Shown here: positions 56,613-64,000 of the stretch, piece by piece | Numbering within the stretch: position 1 is the first letter of the stretch | Layout of the letters: the number at the start of each line of letters is the position of its first letter | Origin: Pseudomonas rubra | GTDB taxonomy: Bacteria; Pseudomonadota; Gammaproteobacteria; Pseudomonadales; Pseudomonadaceae | Assembly (NCBI RefSeq): GCF_028656935.1 | Contig: NZ_JAMDGZ010000009.1 | Span: forward strand, 1 to 64,000 | DNA length: 64,000 bases | Direction: 5' to 3' | Notes under the pieces: generated by a model | What the model saw: only the letters and a program-made list of their open reading frames with translations | The model's database searches: none | What the model was told of the DNA's origin: nothing | Translations under genes and position numbers: made by a program

Positions 56613-57405
56613 GGCGGGACAGGCCTCCAGAAACATCGATATGGCTGCCAGTGGTGTAAGCCGACAGGGGCGAAGCCAGGAACAGAATCGCTTGGGCTGC
56701 TTCTTGGGGCAGGCCCAGGCGACCCAGGGGAATGTGTTTGCGTTGCGCCAGTTGCGCGGTCCATTGCGACCAGTCCAGGTCACGCTCTTCGCGGGCCTCG
56801 AAGCGCCGGCGCCACTGGCCGGACTCCACCAGGCCGATGAGGATGCCGTTGACCCGGATGCCCTGTTCGGCGAACTCGGTGGCCATCGAGCGCACCAGGT
56901 TTTTCAGGCCCGCACGCGCCGCTGAGGTGGCGACCATGTGTGGCTCCGGCTGGCTGGCCAGCAGCGAGTTGACGCAGACGATCGAGGCGCCGGCCTGGCT
57001 CTGCAGTTGCGCCAGGAAGGCGCGCACCGGGTAGATCACCGAGAAGAACTTCAACTGCAGCTCTTCGCTCCAGGCCTCGTCACTGGTGTCGGCGAAGGTC
57101 GAGACGCGGCCTTGGCCGGCGTTGTTGATCAGCACCCGGGCCGGGCCCAGTGCGGCCAGGCTCGCGGCGGCGAAGGCCTGCACCGATTGGCTGTCGAGCA
57201 CGTCGCAGACCTGGGCTAGCAAACGGGCCTGGGGAAAGCGTTCGCGCAAGCGCGCTTGGGCGCTGTCCAACCGCTGTTGATCACGGCCACAGAAGGCCAC
57301 CGCAGCACCGGCTTCGAGCAGTTGCTCGACGCAGGCCAGGCCAATTCCGGAGGAGCCGCCGGTAACGATCGCGGTGCTGCCGTGCAGTTGATAAAGGTTG
57401 CTCAT
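56605..57405 (-). CDS. SDR-family protein lacking the usual YxxxK
   Basis: This 266-residue Rossmann protein has TGGSSGIG for NAD(P) and the NNAG motif (LINNAGQGR). Where the catalytic YxxxK should be the sequence reads MVATSAARAG, with Tyr and Lys both replaced. The C-terminus is normal (TGSHIDVSGG). It may be a divergent SDR with altered chemistry or a non-catalytic member. Confidence 0.87.
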   Translation of the reverse strand: MSNLYQLHGSTAIVTGGSSGIGLACVEQLLEAGAAVAFCGRDQQRLDSAQARLRERFPQARLLAQVCDVLDSQSVQAFAAASLAALGPARVLINNAGQGRVSTFADTSDEAWSEELQLKFFSVIYPVRAFLAQLQSQAGASIVCVNSLLASQPEPHMVATSAARAGLKNLVRSMATEFAEQGIRVNGILIGLVESGQWRRRFEAREERDLDWSQWTAQLAQRKHIPLGRLGLPQEAAQAILFLASPLSAYTTGSHIDVSGGLSRHA

Positions 57406-57406
57406 C

Positions 57407-58234
57407 TCAATCCCTCATCAAAGCAGTGACGCGACCGTTGCCAGCGTGCGGGGTGTAGTTGAGCAGGCGCGACAGCTCGTCGGCACTGCCACGGACATGG
57501 CCGAGCAAACCGTCGAAATTGATGTGAGCAACCTGCACCGTGGGGATGGTCACGCCCATGGCGGCCACCACCCGGCCACTGTGATCGCGCACCGGGGCGG
57601 CGATGGTTGAGATCGATGATTCAAAAAAGCCTTCGCCGCTGACATAGCCGCGCTGACGGTCGCTCTGCACCAGGTCGAACAGCTCCAGCACGGTTTTCGG
57701 CGTGCATGGCGAGTGCTGTTCCAGATGCTCTTCCGGGTACAGTTCGCGCAACTCGGCCAGGCTCAGGTCTTCCAGCAGGATGCGCCCCAGCACCGTGGCG
57801 TGGGCCGGCAGGCGGGTGCCGACGTTGACTGCGCTGGAGAACACCGACGGCGGCGAAACCTTGGCCACGTAGACAATCGAGCGACCGTCGCGCACCACCA
57901 GATTGCTCGGGTAGTTCAGGTGATCGCACAGCCGCGCCAGCAGCGGTTGACCCAGTTCGGTCAGTTCCAGCGAAGCCAGGTACTCGAAGCCCAGGCGCAG
58001 CACCGACATGCCCAAGCGGTACTCATTGCCGCTGCGGGTGACGAAGCCCATGGTTTCCAGGGTGGTCAGCAGGCGAAAGATGGTCGAGCGTGGCAGCTCC
58101 AGGCGCCGCGCCAGCTCCGGCGCGGTGAGGGTGCGGTTTTGCCGGCTGAATTCACAGAGCAGCAACAGGCCGCGCTCAAGGCCGGGGACGATGTACTTGT
58201 CCTGGTTGTCTTTCAACAGATCCGAATCATTCAT
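57407..58234 (-). CDS. IclR-family regulator inside the operon
   Basis: This 275-residue protein has an N-terminal helix-turn-helix (LTAPELARRLELPRSTIFRL) and a C-terminal effector domain. Its start overlaps the hydrolase stop by four bases, and one base separates its stop from the next start. It is therefore co-transcribed and probably autoregulated. The likely target is the promoter region upstream of 63,119. Confidence 0.92.
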   Translation of the reverse strand: MNDSDLLKDNQDKYIVPGLERGLLLLCEFSRQNRTLTAPELARRLELPRSTIFRLLTTLETMGFVTRSGNEYRLGMSVLRLGFEYLASLELTELGQPLLARLCDHLNYPSNLVVRDGRSIVYVAKVSPPSVFSSAVNVGTRLPAHATVLGRILLEDLSLAELRELYPEEHLEQHSPCTPKTVLELFDLVQSDRQRGYVSGEGFFESSISTIAAPVRDHSGRVVAAMGVTIPTVQVAHINFDGLLGHVRGSADELSRLLNYTPHAGNGRVTALMRD

Positions 58235-59100
58235 AGCGCAGTACCTGTCAGTGAGGCTTCGAGGGCTCGGGCAAGCAGGCTTGCCACGGCCTCGGGTTGT
58301 TCGATCGGGCTAGCATGGCCGGCCCCGGCAATTAGCTGGAACGGTGCATCCAGCGCAGCCGCCAGGGCCTGGCAGTCGGCGGGCGGGGTAATGCTGTCGG
58401 CGGCACCGCAATGGACTTCGCAAGGCACGGTGCTTGCGGTGTAACGCAGCAGGTCATCGCCGCACAGCAGCTCGATGGCCTGGCGATAGCCCTGGGGCTG
58501 CAGCCGCGCCATGTTCCATTGCACCCAGGCGCGGGCCTCGCTGCTGGCCGCAGGCGAGAGCATGTGTGCGCTGCGCTGGCGGGCCATTTGGGCGATGCCC
58601 AGTTGCTCGAGGCTGTGCAGGCGCTGGCTGCGCACCTGTTGCGCCTGCTCGGCCCGGGCTGGGTCGCCATAACCACGTGCCGGGCTGATCAGCACCAGGC
58701 GGCGCAGCCGTTGCGGATGCTGGCAGGCCAACGCCGCAGCGCTGAGGGCACCGAGGGAGTGGCCGACCAGCACGCAGTCATCGATGTTCAGCGCGTCGAG
58801 CAATTGCAGCAGGCGCCGGGCATAGTCCGCTGCCTGTGGTGCAGGTGTAGCAAGCGGGCTTGAGTCGCCGTAACCCGGGGCATCCCAGGCAATTACCCGG
58901 GCGCGCTGGCTCAGTTGCAGCGCCACCTGCAGCCAGGACGCGGCGCCCGAGCCGATGCCGTGCAGCAGCACCATGGCAGGCCCGTGCCCGGCTTCGCGGA
59001 TCGCCTGGGCGCCGTCGGCCAGTTGCACCAGACGCTGGGCAAAGCGCTGCTGCAACTGGGCTTCGAGGCCGGCGAGCGAGTGGTCGGTGGCGTGCGACAT
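58231..59100 (-). CDS. Alpha/beta hydrolase
   Basis: This 289-residue enzyme has nucleophile elbow VGHSLGAL, oxyanion region LLHGIGSGAASW, and His in IAGAGHASPIEQPE. It resembles meta-cleavage-product hydrolases and esterases. In this operon it could hydrolyse a ring-cleavage product, ester or amide. Confidence 0.88.
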   Translation of the reverse strand: MSHATDHSLAGLEAQLQQRFAQRLVQLADGAQAIREAGHGPAMVLLHGIGSGAASWLQVALQLSQRARVIAWDAPGYGDSSPLATPAPQAADYARRLLQLLDALNIDDCVLVGHSLGALSAAALACQHPQRLRRLVLISPARGYGDPARAEQAQQVRSQRLHSLEQLGIAQMARQRSAHMLSPAASSEARAWVQWNMARLQPQGYRQAIELLCGDDLLRYTASTVPCEVHCGAADSITPPADCQALAAALDAPFQLIAGAGHASPIEQPEAVASLLARALEASLTGTAL

Positions 59101-59104
59101 GGGC

Positions 59105-59644
59105 TTAACCGCGCTTGATCGAGGCCAGCGGGTGCGCTGGCGGATAGGTCGGGGTGACCGGTTTTTTTGCGCCGAGCATCACGCACATCAGCGCGTCTTC
59201 ATCGCCGATGTTGATCTCTTCGCGGTATACACCTGGTGGCACCGAAATCAGGTCGCGGTCGGTGAGCACGGTTTCGAAACGCTCGCCGTCCTTTTCGATG
59301 ATCACCTTGAGCTTGCCGCGCAGTACGAAGAACACTTCCTCGACATCGGTATGGATGTGCGGCGGGCCTTCATGGCCGGCCGGGATGACCATGGTCGAAA
59401 AGGTGAAGTTCTCCGAGGCGATGGTGTTCATGTCGCTGTTGACCCCGGTGCCACCGGTGCCGACGTAGCGCATTTGCGCGCGGCGGAACTTGGGGTCGTA
59501 ATCGGCCTGGAACTTCAGCGCGTCCCAGTCGTACTTGCGGGTTTCATAGCGGGCGATGCGGGTCTGCATCCAGCCGGCCAGGTCCGAGCCAGCAGGTTGG
59601 TCCCAGGTCTTTGGTGCGTCGTTTTGTACGGATAGGTCAGTCAT
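59105..59644 (-). CDS. Cupin-domain protein
   Basis: This 179-residue protein has the cupin metal motif GPPHIHTDVEEVFFVLRG and a second motif region SVPPGVYREEINIG. It may be a dioxygenase or isomerase, or a substrate-binding protein; the family does not say which. It lies 4 bases from the hydrolase. Confidence 0.83.
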   Translation of the reverse strand: MTDLSVQNDAPKTWDQPAGSDLAGWMQTRIARYETRKYDWDALKFQADYDPKFRRAQMRYVGTGGTGVNSDMNTIASENFTFSTMVIPAGHEGPPHIHTDVEEVFFVLRGKLKVIIEKDGERFETVLTDRDLISVPPGVYREEINIGDEDALMCVMLGAKKPVTPTYPPAHPLASIKRG

Positions 59645-59659
59645 GGGTCTCTCTCCTGA

Positions 59660-60427
59660 TCAAGGCATGACGAACCCGCCGTTGACCGGCAGGGTTTGTC
59701 CAGTGATGAAACGCGACAGGTCGGACAGGGCGAACAGCACGGCGCCACTGACGTCCTCGGGCAGTTGCGGGCGCTGAATCGCCCGTTGTTCGGTGTACAG
59801 GCGGTGGCGCGCCTCGGGCACATAGGCGGTGGCTTCGACCAGCACCAGGCCAGGGGCGATGGCATTGACAGTGATGTTGTCAGTGCCCAGTTCGCGGGCC
59901 AGGCTGCGGGTCATGGCGATGATCGCGCCCTTGCTGGCGACGTAGGCCAGCAGGTTCGGTGCGCCCCACAGCGGTGTGTCGGAGGCCAGGTTGATTACCG
60001 CGCCCTTGCCGCTGGCGCGCAGGGCAGGCAGGCAGGCGCGGGTCATCAGCCAGGTGCCACGGACGTTGACCTGCATGACCTGGTCCCAGGTGTCGATGTC
60101 CAGTTGCTCGCAGCTCTTGCCGCCGGAGTTGGTGATCGAGGCGTTGTTGACCAGGCCATCGAGGCCACCCAGTTGAACGGTGGCTTCGGCGACACAGGCC
60201 GTGATCGAATCGGGGTTGCCGAGGTCGAGGGTCACACCGGTCACCTGCAGGCCTTGCTCACGTAGCTCGCAGGCTGCCTGCTGGACGCGCTCGGCGAGGA
60301 TGTCGGCGATCACCACCCGGGCACCGGCCTGGCCGATGGCCTGGGCGAAGGCATAGCCCAGGCCGCGGGCGCCACCGGTGACCAGCACGCGACGGCCTTC
60401 GAGCATGGCGTTGAATGGGTTCATCAT
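59660..60427 (-). CDS. Short-chain dehydrogenase/reductase
   Basis: This 255-residue protein has TGGARGLG for NAD(P), NNAS, active-site Ser in NLASDTPL and a normal YVASKGA catalytic pair. It starts at 60,427 (or 60,424) and overlaps the permease stop. It probably oxidises an alcohol intermediate of the pathway. Confidence 0.92.
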   Translation of the reverse strand: MMNPFNAMLEGRRVLVTGGARGLGYAFAQAIGQAGARVVIADILAERVQQAACELREQGLQVTGVTLDLGNPDSITACVAEATVQLGGLDGLVNNASITNSGGKSCEQLDIDTWDQVMQVNVRGTWLMTRACLPALRASGKGAVINLASDTPLWGAPNLLAYVASKGAIIAMTRSLARELGTDNITVNAIAPGLVLVEATAYVPEARHRLYTEQRAIQRPQLPEDVSGAVLFALSDLSRFITGQTLPVNGGFVMP

Positions 60428-61200
60428 TGAGTACTCAGCATGGCTTTGGGCAGGTAGTGCAGGACGCGTTTCTCGGCCCAGACCACCGCGCCGTAGGCCA
60501 GCACGCCGATCAGGGTGAGCATGACGATGGCGACGAAGACCCCGGCGGTGTTGCCTTGGCCTTCAGCGTCGACCAAGAGGAAGCCCAGGCCCTGGTTGCC
60601 GCCGACCAGCTCGCCGACGGTGACCCCTATCACCGCCAGGGTCGAGGCGATGCGCAGGCCGGAGAACAGTGCGGCCATGGCCGAGGGAAACTCCACCAGG
60701 CGGAAGATCTGCCAGCGGCTGGCGTTCATGGTGCGCACCAGGTTGATCATGTCCGGGTCAACGGTGCGGATTGCCGAGAGCACGTTGATCATCACCGGGA
60801 AGAACACGATGAGGATGGCGATGAGGATCTTCGGGTAGATGGTGTAGCCCAGCCACATCACGAACAGCGGCGCGAAGGCGACTTTCGGGGCGATCTGCAG
60901 GGCCAGGATGTATGGCGAGAGCATGGCCTCGGCCGACGGCGACAGGCCCAGCGACACACCGATGGCCACGCCCAGCAGGGCGCCAAGGCCAAAGCCGACG
61001 ATGATCTCGAAGGCGGTGATCAGGGTGTGTTGCAGCAGTCCGCTGGACTGCCACATCAATACGCTTTCCTGGGCTACGCGGCTCAGTTGCGGCATGACGA
61101 ACTCGGGCATGCCGAGCAGGCCGGGGCCCCACTGCCAGAGCAGCAGGAACAGGATCAGCAGGGCGATGCTGCCGAGCACGGAGGTGTTGAGGTTTCTCAT
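60424..61200 (-). CDS. ABC transporter permease (NitT/TauT type)
   Basis: This 258-residue inner-membrane protein has about six helices and the EAA-like loop MNASRWQIFRLVEFPSAM. It pairs with the binding protein at 61,230 and the ATPase at 62,268. Confidence 0.92.
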   Translation of the reverse strand: MRNLNTSVLGSIALLILFLLLWQWGPGLLGMPEFVMPQLSRVAQESVLMWQSSGLLQHTLITAFEIIVGFGLGALLGVAIGVSLGLSPSAEAMLSPYILALQIAPKVAFAPLFVMWLGYTIYPKILIAILIVFFPVMINVLSAIRTVDPDMINLVRTMNASRWQIFRLVEFPSAMAALFSGLRIASTLAVIGVTVGELVGGNQGLGFLLVDAEGQGNTAGVFVAIVMLTLIGVLAYGAVVWAEKRVLHYLPKAMLSTQ

Positions 61201-61229
61201 CGGGCTAATACCTTGTTATGCATCCAGGC

Positions 61230-62228
61230 TTATTGCGCTGCCGTGGTGGTTTCGATGAACTGGTTGCTGTAGAGCTCGTCCAGCTTGGGTTCCTTGGCGA
61301 CGATGCCTTCGCTGACGTAGAAGGTGCGCACCGCGTCCAGGCGGGCCGGGTCGATGCGCCCGAGTACGGTCTGGTTGGCGTAGACGTGCTCGACGTACAG
61401 GCGCAAGGTTTTCTCCAGCGCCGCTTCCTTGCCGGCATAAGCCGGGACGGCCTTGGCGAAGGTGGCGGCGGCGGCTTTCGGGTCTTCGATGATGTCGCGC
61501 ATGCCCTCAAGGGTGGCCTGGACCACACCGCCGACCACCTGCGACTGGTTCTGGATCGCCTCGTCCGAAGCGAGAATCGCCTGGGCCATGCTCTCGAAGA
61601 TTTCGTTTTGCGGAATCAGGTTGATCTTCACGCCGGCTTCTTCGGCATTGACTACCCAGTCCGGCACCCCGGCCATGGCCTGGGCCTTGTTGGCCGAGAA
61701 CAGTTGCCACACCCCCGATGGGCCGGCGGCCTGGATATCGACATCGGTCTTGCTCAGGCCGGCCTTGCGCAGCGAAGCGAGCAGGGCGTAGTAGGTGGTG
61801 TCGGAGTAGGACATCACGGTCAGGGTCTTGCCCTTGAGGTCCTTGATCGTCTGGATGTTCTCGCTGGCATTAGTGGCGATCATGGTCACCCCGCCAGCCC
61901 CGAGCACGGCCACCGCACGCACTGGAATGCCGTTGGCACGAACCACGATCGGGGTGTCACCGATGGCGCCGCCGAGCATGGCGTTGCCGGCGCCGATTTG
62001 CTTGGCGACATCGACTCCGCCCTTGGCGGCAATGAAGGTCAGGTCCAGGTCCCTGGCACGGTAGTAGCCCTTTTCCTTGGCAATGATCCACGGCGCAAAG
62101 GCCGGCGAGTTGGGCGGCGCGGGCAGCAGGTAGGTGACCTTGGTCGGCTCTGCCTGGGCGCTGAGCGCCAGGCCAAGGCCCAGGGCGATGACTGAAGTCT
62201 GTGCCAGGCGTTGCAGGGACTTGAACAT
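61230..62228 (-). CDS. ABC transporter substrate-binding protein (NitT/TauT type)
   Basis: This 332-residue periplasmic protein has a signal peptide ending near ALSAQAEP. Its pattern (FAPWIIAKEKGYYRARDLDL, DLKGKTLTVMSYSDTTYYAL) is that of SsuA/TauA/NMT1-like proteins that bind sulfonates, nitrate, thiamine precursors or aromatic acids. It defines the import substrate. Confidence 0.92.
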   Translation of the reverse strand: MFKSLQRLAQTSVIALGLGLALSAQAEPTKVTYLLPAPPNSPAFAPWIIAKEKGYYRARDLDLTFIAAKGGVDVAKQIGAGNAMLGGAIGDTPIVVRANGIPVRAVAVLGAGGVTMIATNASENIQTIKDLKGKTLTVMSYSDTTYYALLASLRKAGLSKTDVDIQAAGPSGVWQLFSANKAQAMAGVPDWVVNAEEAGVKINLIPQNEIFESMAQAILASDEAIQNQSQVVGGVVQATLEGMRDIIEDPKAAAATFAKAVPAYAGKEAALEKTLRLYVEHVYANQTVLGRIDPARLDAVRTFYVSEGIVAKEPKLDELYSNQFIETTTAAQ

Positions 62229-62267
62229 GCGTACTCCTGAATCGGTTGAAGGGCCGGGGGCCGTTGA

Positions 62268-63119
62268 TCAATGCAGTTCGGTGTCTTCGCCGACTTTCAG
62301 CAGTTCCATCAGGCGCCCGGCCAGCGGGCCGATTTCTGGCAGCTTGCGGCGCTCCAGCGGGTTGTCACGAAACGGCAGGTCGACGCTGATTTCTTCGATG
62401 ATGGTGCCGGGGCGGGCGCTCATGACCAGCAGGCGGTCGGACATGGCAATCGCCTCGACCAGGTCATGGGTGATGAACAGCGCGGTTTTTTTCTCCTCGA
62501 ACAGCATCCGCGCCAGATCCTGTTGCAGGATCATCTTGGTTTGCGCATCGAGGGCCGAAAACGGCTCGTCGAGGAACAGTACCTGCGGGTCGATGGCCAG
62601 GGTCCGGGCCAGGGCGGCGCGCTGGCGCATACCGCCCGACAACTGGAACGGGTAGTGGTCGGCAAAGCCTTGCAGGTGGCAGCGATTGAGCAGATCTTCG
62701 GCAATCGGCTGGCGCTGGGCGGCGGCCATTCCCTGAATCTCCAGGCCCAGCTCGACGTTGCGGCGGATACTGCGCCAGGGCATCAGCAGGTCCTTCTGCA
62801 GCATGAAGGCCACTTTGCGCACCGGCCCGACTACGGCTTCGCCGCCGACGAAGACTTCGCCTTCGCTGGGGCGGTACAGGCCGGAGCCCATGTTGAGGAT
62901 GGTGCTCTTGCCGCAACCGGATGGGCCGATGATCGACACCACCTCGCCGCGGCGGATCTTGAAGTTCACCTCGCGAATGGCGAAGGGCGCCTCGGCCTTG
63001 CCTTTGGCCGGGAAACATTTACCGACATTACGAAATTCGATTTCGGTCGGTTCCAGGTCTTCCTTGGAGTGCGGTGTATTCCATTGAGAGGGGATTGCGT
63101 ACATCTCTTTCACAGCCAT
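62268..63119 (-). CDS. ABC transporter ATP-binding protein (NitT/TauT type)
   Basis: This 283-residue protein has Walker A GPSGCGKST, signature LSGGMRQRAALARTLA and Walker B VLFLDEPFSALD. It is the first gene of the operon. The start at 63,119 is chosen because the frame upstream lies in the AT-rich leader and lacks family similarity. Confidence 0.93.
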   Translation of the reverse strand: MAVKEMYAIPSQWNTPHSKEDLEPTEIEFRNVGKCFPAKGKAEAPFAIREVNFKIRRGEVVSIIGPSGCGKSTILNMGSGLYRPSEGEVFVGGEAVVGPVRKVAFMLQKDLLMPWRSIRRNVELGLEIQGMAAAQRQPIAEDLLNRCHLQGFADHYPFQLSGGMRQRAALARTLAIDPQVLFLDEPFSALDAQTKMILQQDLARMLFEEKKTALFITHDLVEAIAMSDRLLVMSARPGTIIEEISVDLPFRDNPLERRKLPEIGPLAGRLMELLKVGEDTELH

Positions 63120-63252
63120 TGGGGAAGCTCTCTGGTCTGTTTTGTAGGTGATACGCCGCTTGGTGCATGAACAATGCCATATTGAAAATTCCTGCAGAAA
63201 ATGTAGAAATTTCTTATTTATTAATGGTTTGCTGTGTGGTTGTAAAAAATCA

Positions 63253-63287
63253 CATGTTCCATATATAAAACATGGTTTTCTATATGG
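63253..63287 (-). promoter_or_regulatory. Candidate IclR-type operator
   Basis: CATGTT (63,253-63,258) and AACATG (63,269-63,274) are perfect inverted arms around an ATATAT centre, giving an imperfect 22-bp palindrome. A second symmetry, CCATATA (63,259-63,265) and TATATGG (63,281-63,287), overlaps it. Position and AT-rich symmetry fit an IclR operator; binding is inferred. Confidence 0.6.
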
Positions 63288-63409
63288 CACGAAATTGCAC
63301 AACAACTGCGCGTGGCAATTGTTGATGCAAGGTAGAGGGGCTTTTTTCGGTAACGGAAGTGAAAGCTGGTTTCATGGGTGAAACCAGGAACATCTGCATG
63401 CGTCGGACT

Positions 63410-63434
63410 GTGGGAGCTGGCTTTGCCAGCGATC
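63410..63434. repeat. Single REP unit
   Basis: TGTGGGAGCTGGCTTTGCCAG, one unpaired copy of the second REP type. A degenerate opposite copy lies near 63,490-63,515. Confidence 0.7.
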
Positions 63435-63518
63435 GAGCGCGCAGCGGTCGCAATTCAGTCAGCGGATGATGTTGCTGCCTGTGCCGGACTCATCGCCGGC
63501 AAGGCCCCACAGGTCCTG

Positions 63519-64000
63519 TCAGGCACGAGCAGGCTTGAGCACCAGCCACAACGCCACGGCAATCAGCAGCCCGCCATACAGGTGCGCCATCGACAGCGGC
63601 TCGTCCAGCAGCCAGGCACCCCACAGCACACCAAAGGCCGGGATCATGAAGGTCACGGTGCTGGATTTGACCGGGCCGATCTCGCTGATCAGGCGGAAGT
63701 AAAGGATGTAGGCAAAGGCGGTACACACCAGCCCCAGCGCTAGCAACGACGCCCACACCTGCCAGCCACCCCAGCTTGCCGGCGGCTGGGTCAGCACGCT
63801 GTAGCTGAACAACGGAAACAGCAGCAAGGTCGCGCCCAGCATGCTGCCCAGCGCCGACAGCCGGCTGTCGAGGCCGCCTTGCTGGTCGAGCCAGCGCCGC
63901 GCAAGAAAGCCGGCCAGGCCGTAACAGGCGGTCGCCGCCAGACACGACAGGGCGCCCTGCATCAGCTTGGCATCAAACGCCACTGGGCCTGTGCCACTGA
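63519..64000 (-). CDS. EamA/DMT-family transporter, 5' part outside the window
   Basis: The C-terminal roughly 160 residues of a drug/metabolite transporter are present, with five hydrophobic helices including the second EamA repeat (TVTFMIPAFGVLWGAWLLDE). The frame runs open to the window edge, so the start lies beyond 64,000. Its relation to the catabolic operon is unclear. Confidence 0.88.
   Translation of the reverse strand, partial: SGTGPVAFDAKLMQGALSCLAATACYGLAGFLARRWLDQQGGLDSRLSALGSMLGATLLLFPLFSYSVLTQPPASWGGWQVWASLLALGLVCTAFAYILYFRLISEIGPVKSSTVTFMIPAFGVLWGAWLLDEPLSMAHLYGGLLIAVALWLVLKPARA

Larger units (their letters stand above)
63120..63518. other. AT-rich promoter region of the catabolic operon
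   Basis: About 400 bases without a supported gene. The part nearest the operon (to about 63,350) is much more AT-rich than the rest of the window and carries the palindrome listed below. The distal part has a REP element. Confidence 0.7.

Noticed and set aside
55095..56840. A 581-codon plus-strand open frame
   Set aside because: It is the antisense of the ThDP enzyme and part of the SDR gene; the translation is low-complexity Gln/His/Gly-rich and has no family motif.
21849..63434. Repeated short palindromes as a CRISPR array
   Set aside because: The repeats are dispersed, each in inverted pairs between genes, and match Pseudomonas REP elements; there is no regular repeat-spacer pattern or cas gene.

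Overview
The window is high-GC proteobacterial DNA that reads as Pseudomonas, most likely the P. putida/P. fluorescens side of the genus. The reasons are the ordinary Pseudomonas housekeeping genes (rnd-ycgL, cysK, lpxO, pxpABC, an oligopeptidase B gene, yajD) and the many paired REP elements of the P. putida type (cores GGGGCAAGCCCGCTCCCAC and GGCAAGGCCAGCTCCCACA). The species assignment is inference from remembered protein similarity.

Bases 1 to about 13,600 are the right part of a genomic island. It holds a membrane diguanylate cyclase, a patchwork of dead gene pieces (LysE/RhtB, SulP, IS66), and a complete arsenic-resistance operon (LMW-PTP-type arsenate reductase, arsR, arsC, ACR3 arsenite pump, arsH, a Cys-phosphatase, GAPDH and arsJ). 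It continues with chrA, an orphan DUF6392-like gene, a helicase relic and an IS5-family transposase with two deletions. The island ends at a displaced tRNA-Ser 3' end (about 13,568-13,599) followed by the tRNA's original terminator, the usual footprint of integration into a tRNA gene.

Bases 13,700 to 47,100 are core chromosome with short transcription units. They include a fimbrial-like protein, an unusual TPR-like/PcfJ-like/DUF1266 operon, a LysR regulator, ProY-like permease and PhyH-dioxygenase group, a phosphoethanolamine transferase gene broken at a T6 run, and rnd-ycgL. Further on are a MoxR ATPase/VWA pair, a LysR/MFS/pxpABC 5-oxoproline utilisation unit, cysK, lpxO, an EamA transporter and a porin.

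Bases 63,119 down to 47,489 (minus strand) form an 18-gene, 15.6-kb operon with gaps of 0-39 bp and several start/stop overlaps. It encodes a NitT/TauT-type ABC importer, two SDRs, a cupin, an alpha/beta hydrolase, an IclR regulator in mid-operon, a ThDP enzyme, an aspartate-dehydrogenase-like protein, an ALDH and a two-domain VOC/extradiol-type dioxygenase. It also encodes a NicC/salicylate-hydroxylase-like flavoprotein, two small proteins of unknown role, a Rieske oxygenase, a Rid-family protein and a phthalate-dioxygenase-type reductase. This looks like a full uptake-plus-catabolism route for an aromatic or N-heterocyclic compound whose identity I cannot assign. It is the best candidate for an undescribed system here. 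A palindrome (63,253-63,274) in the AT-rich leader is a candidate IclR-type operator.
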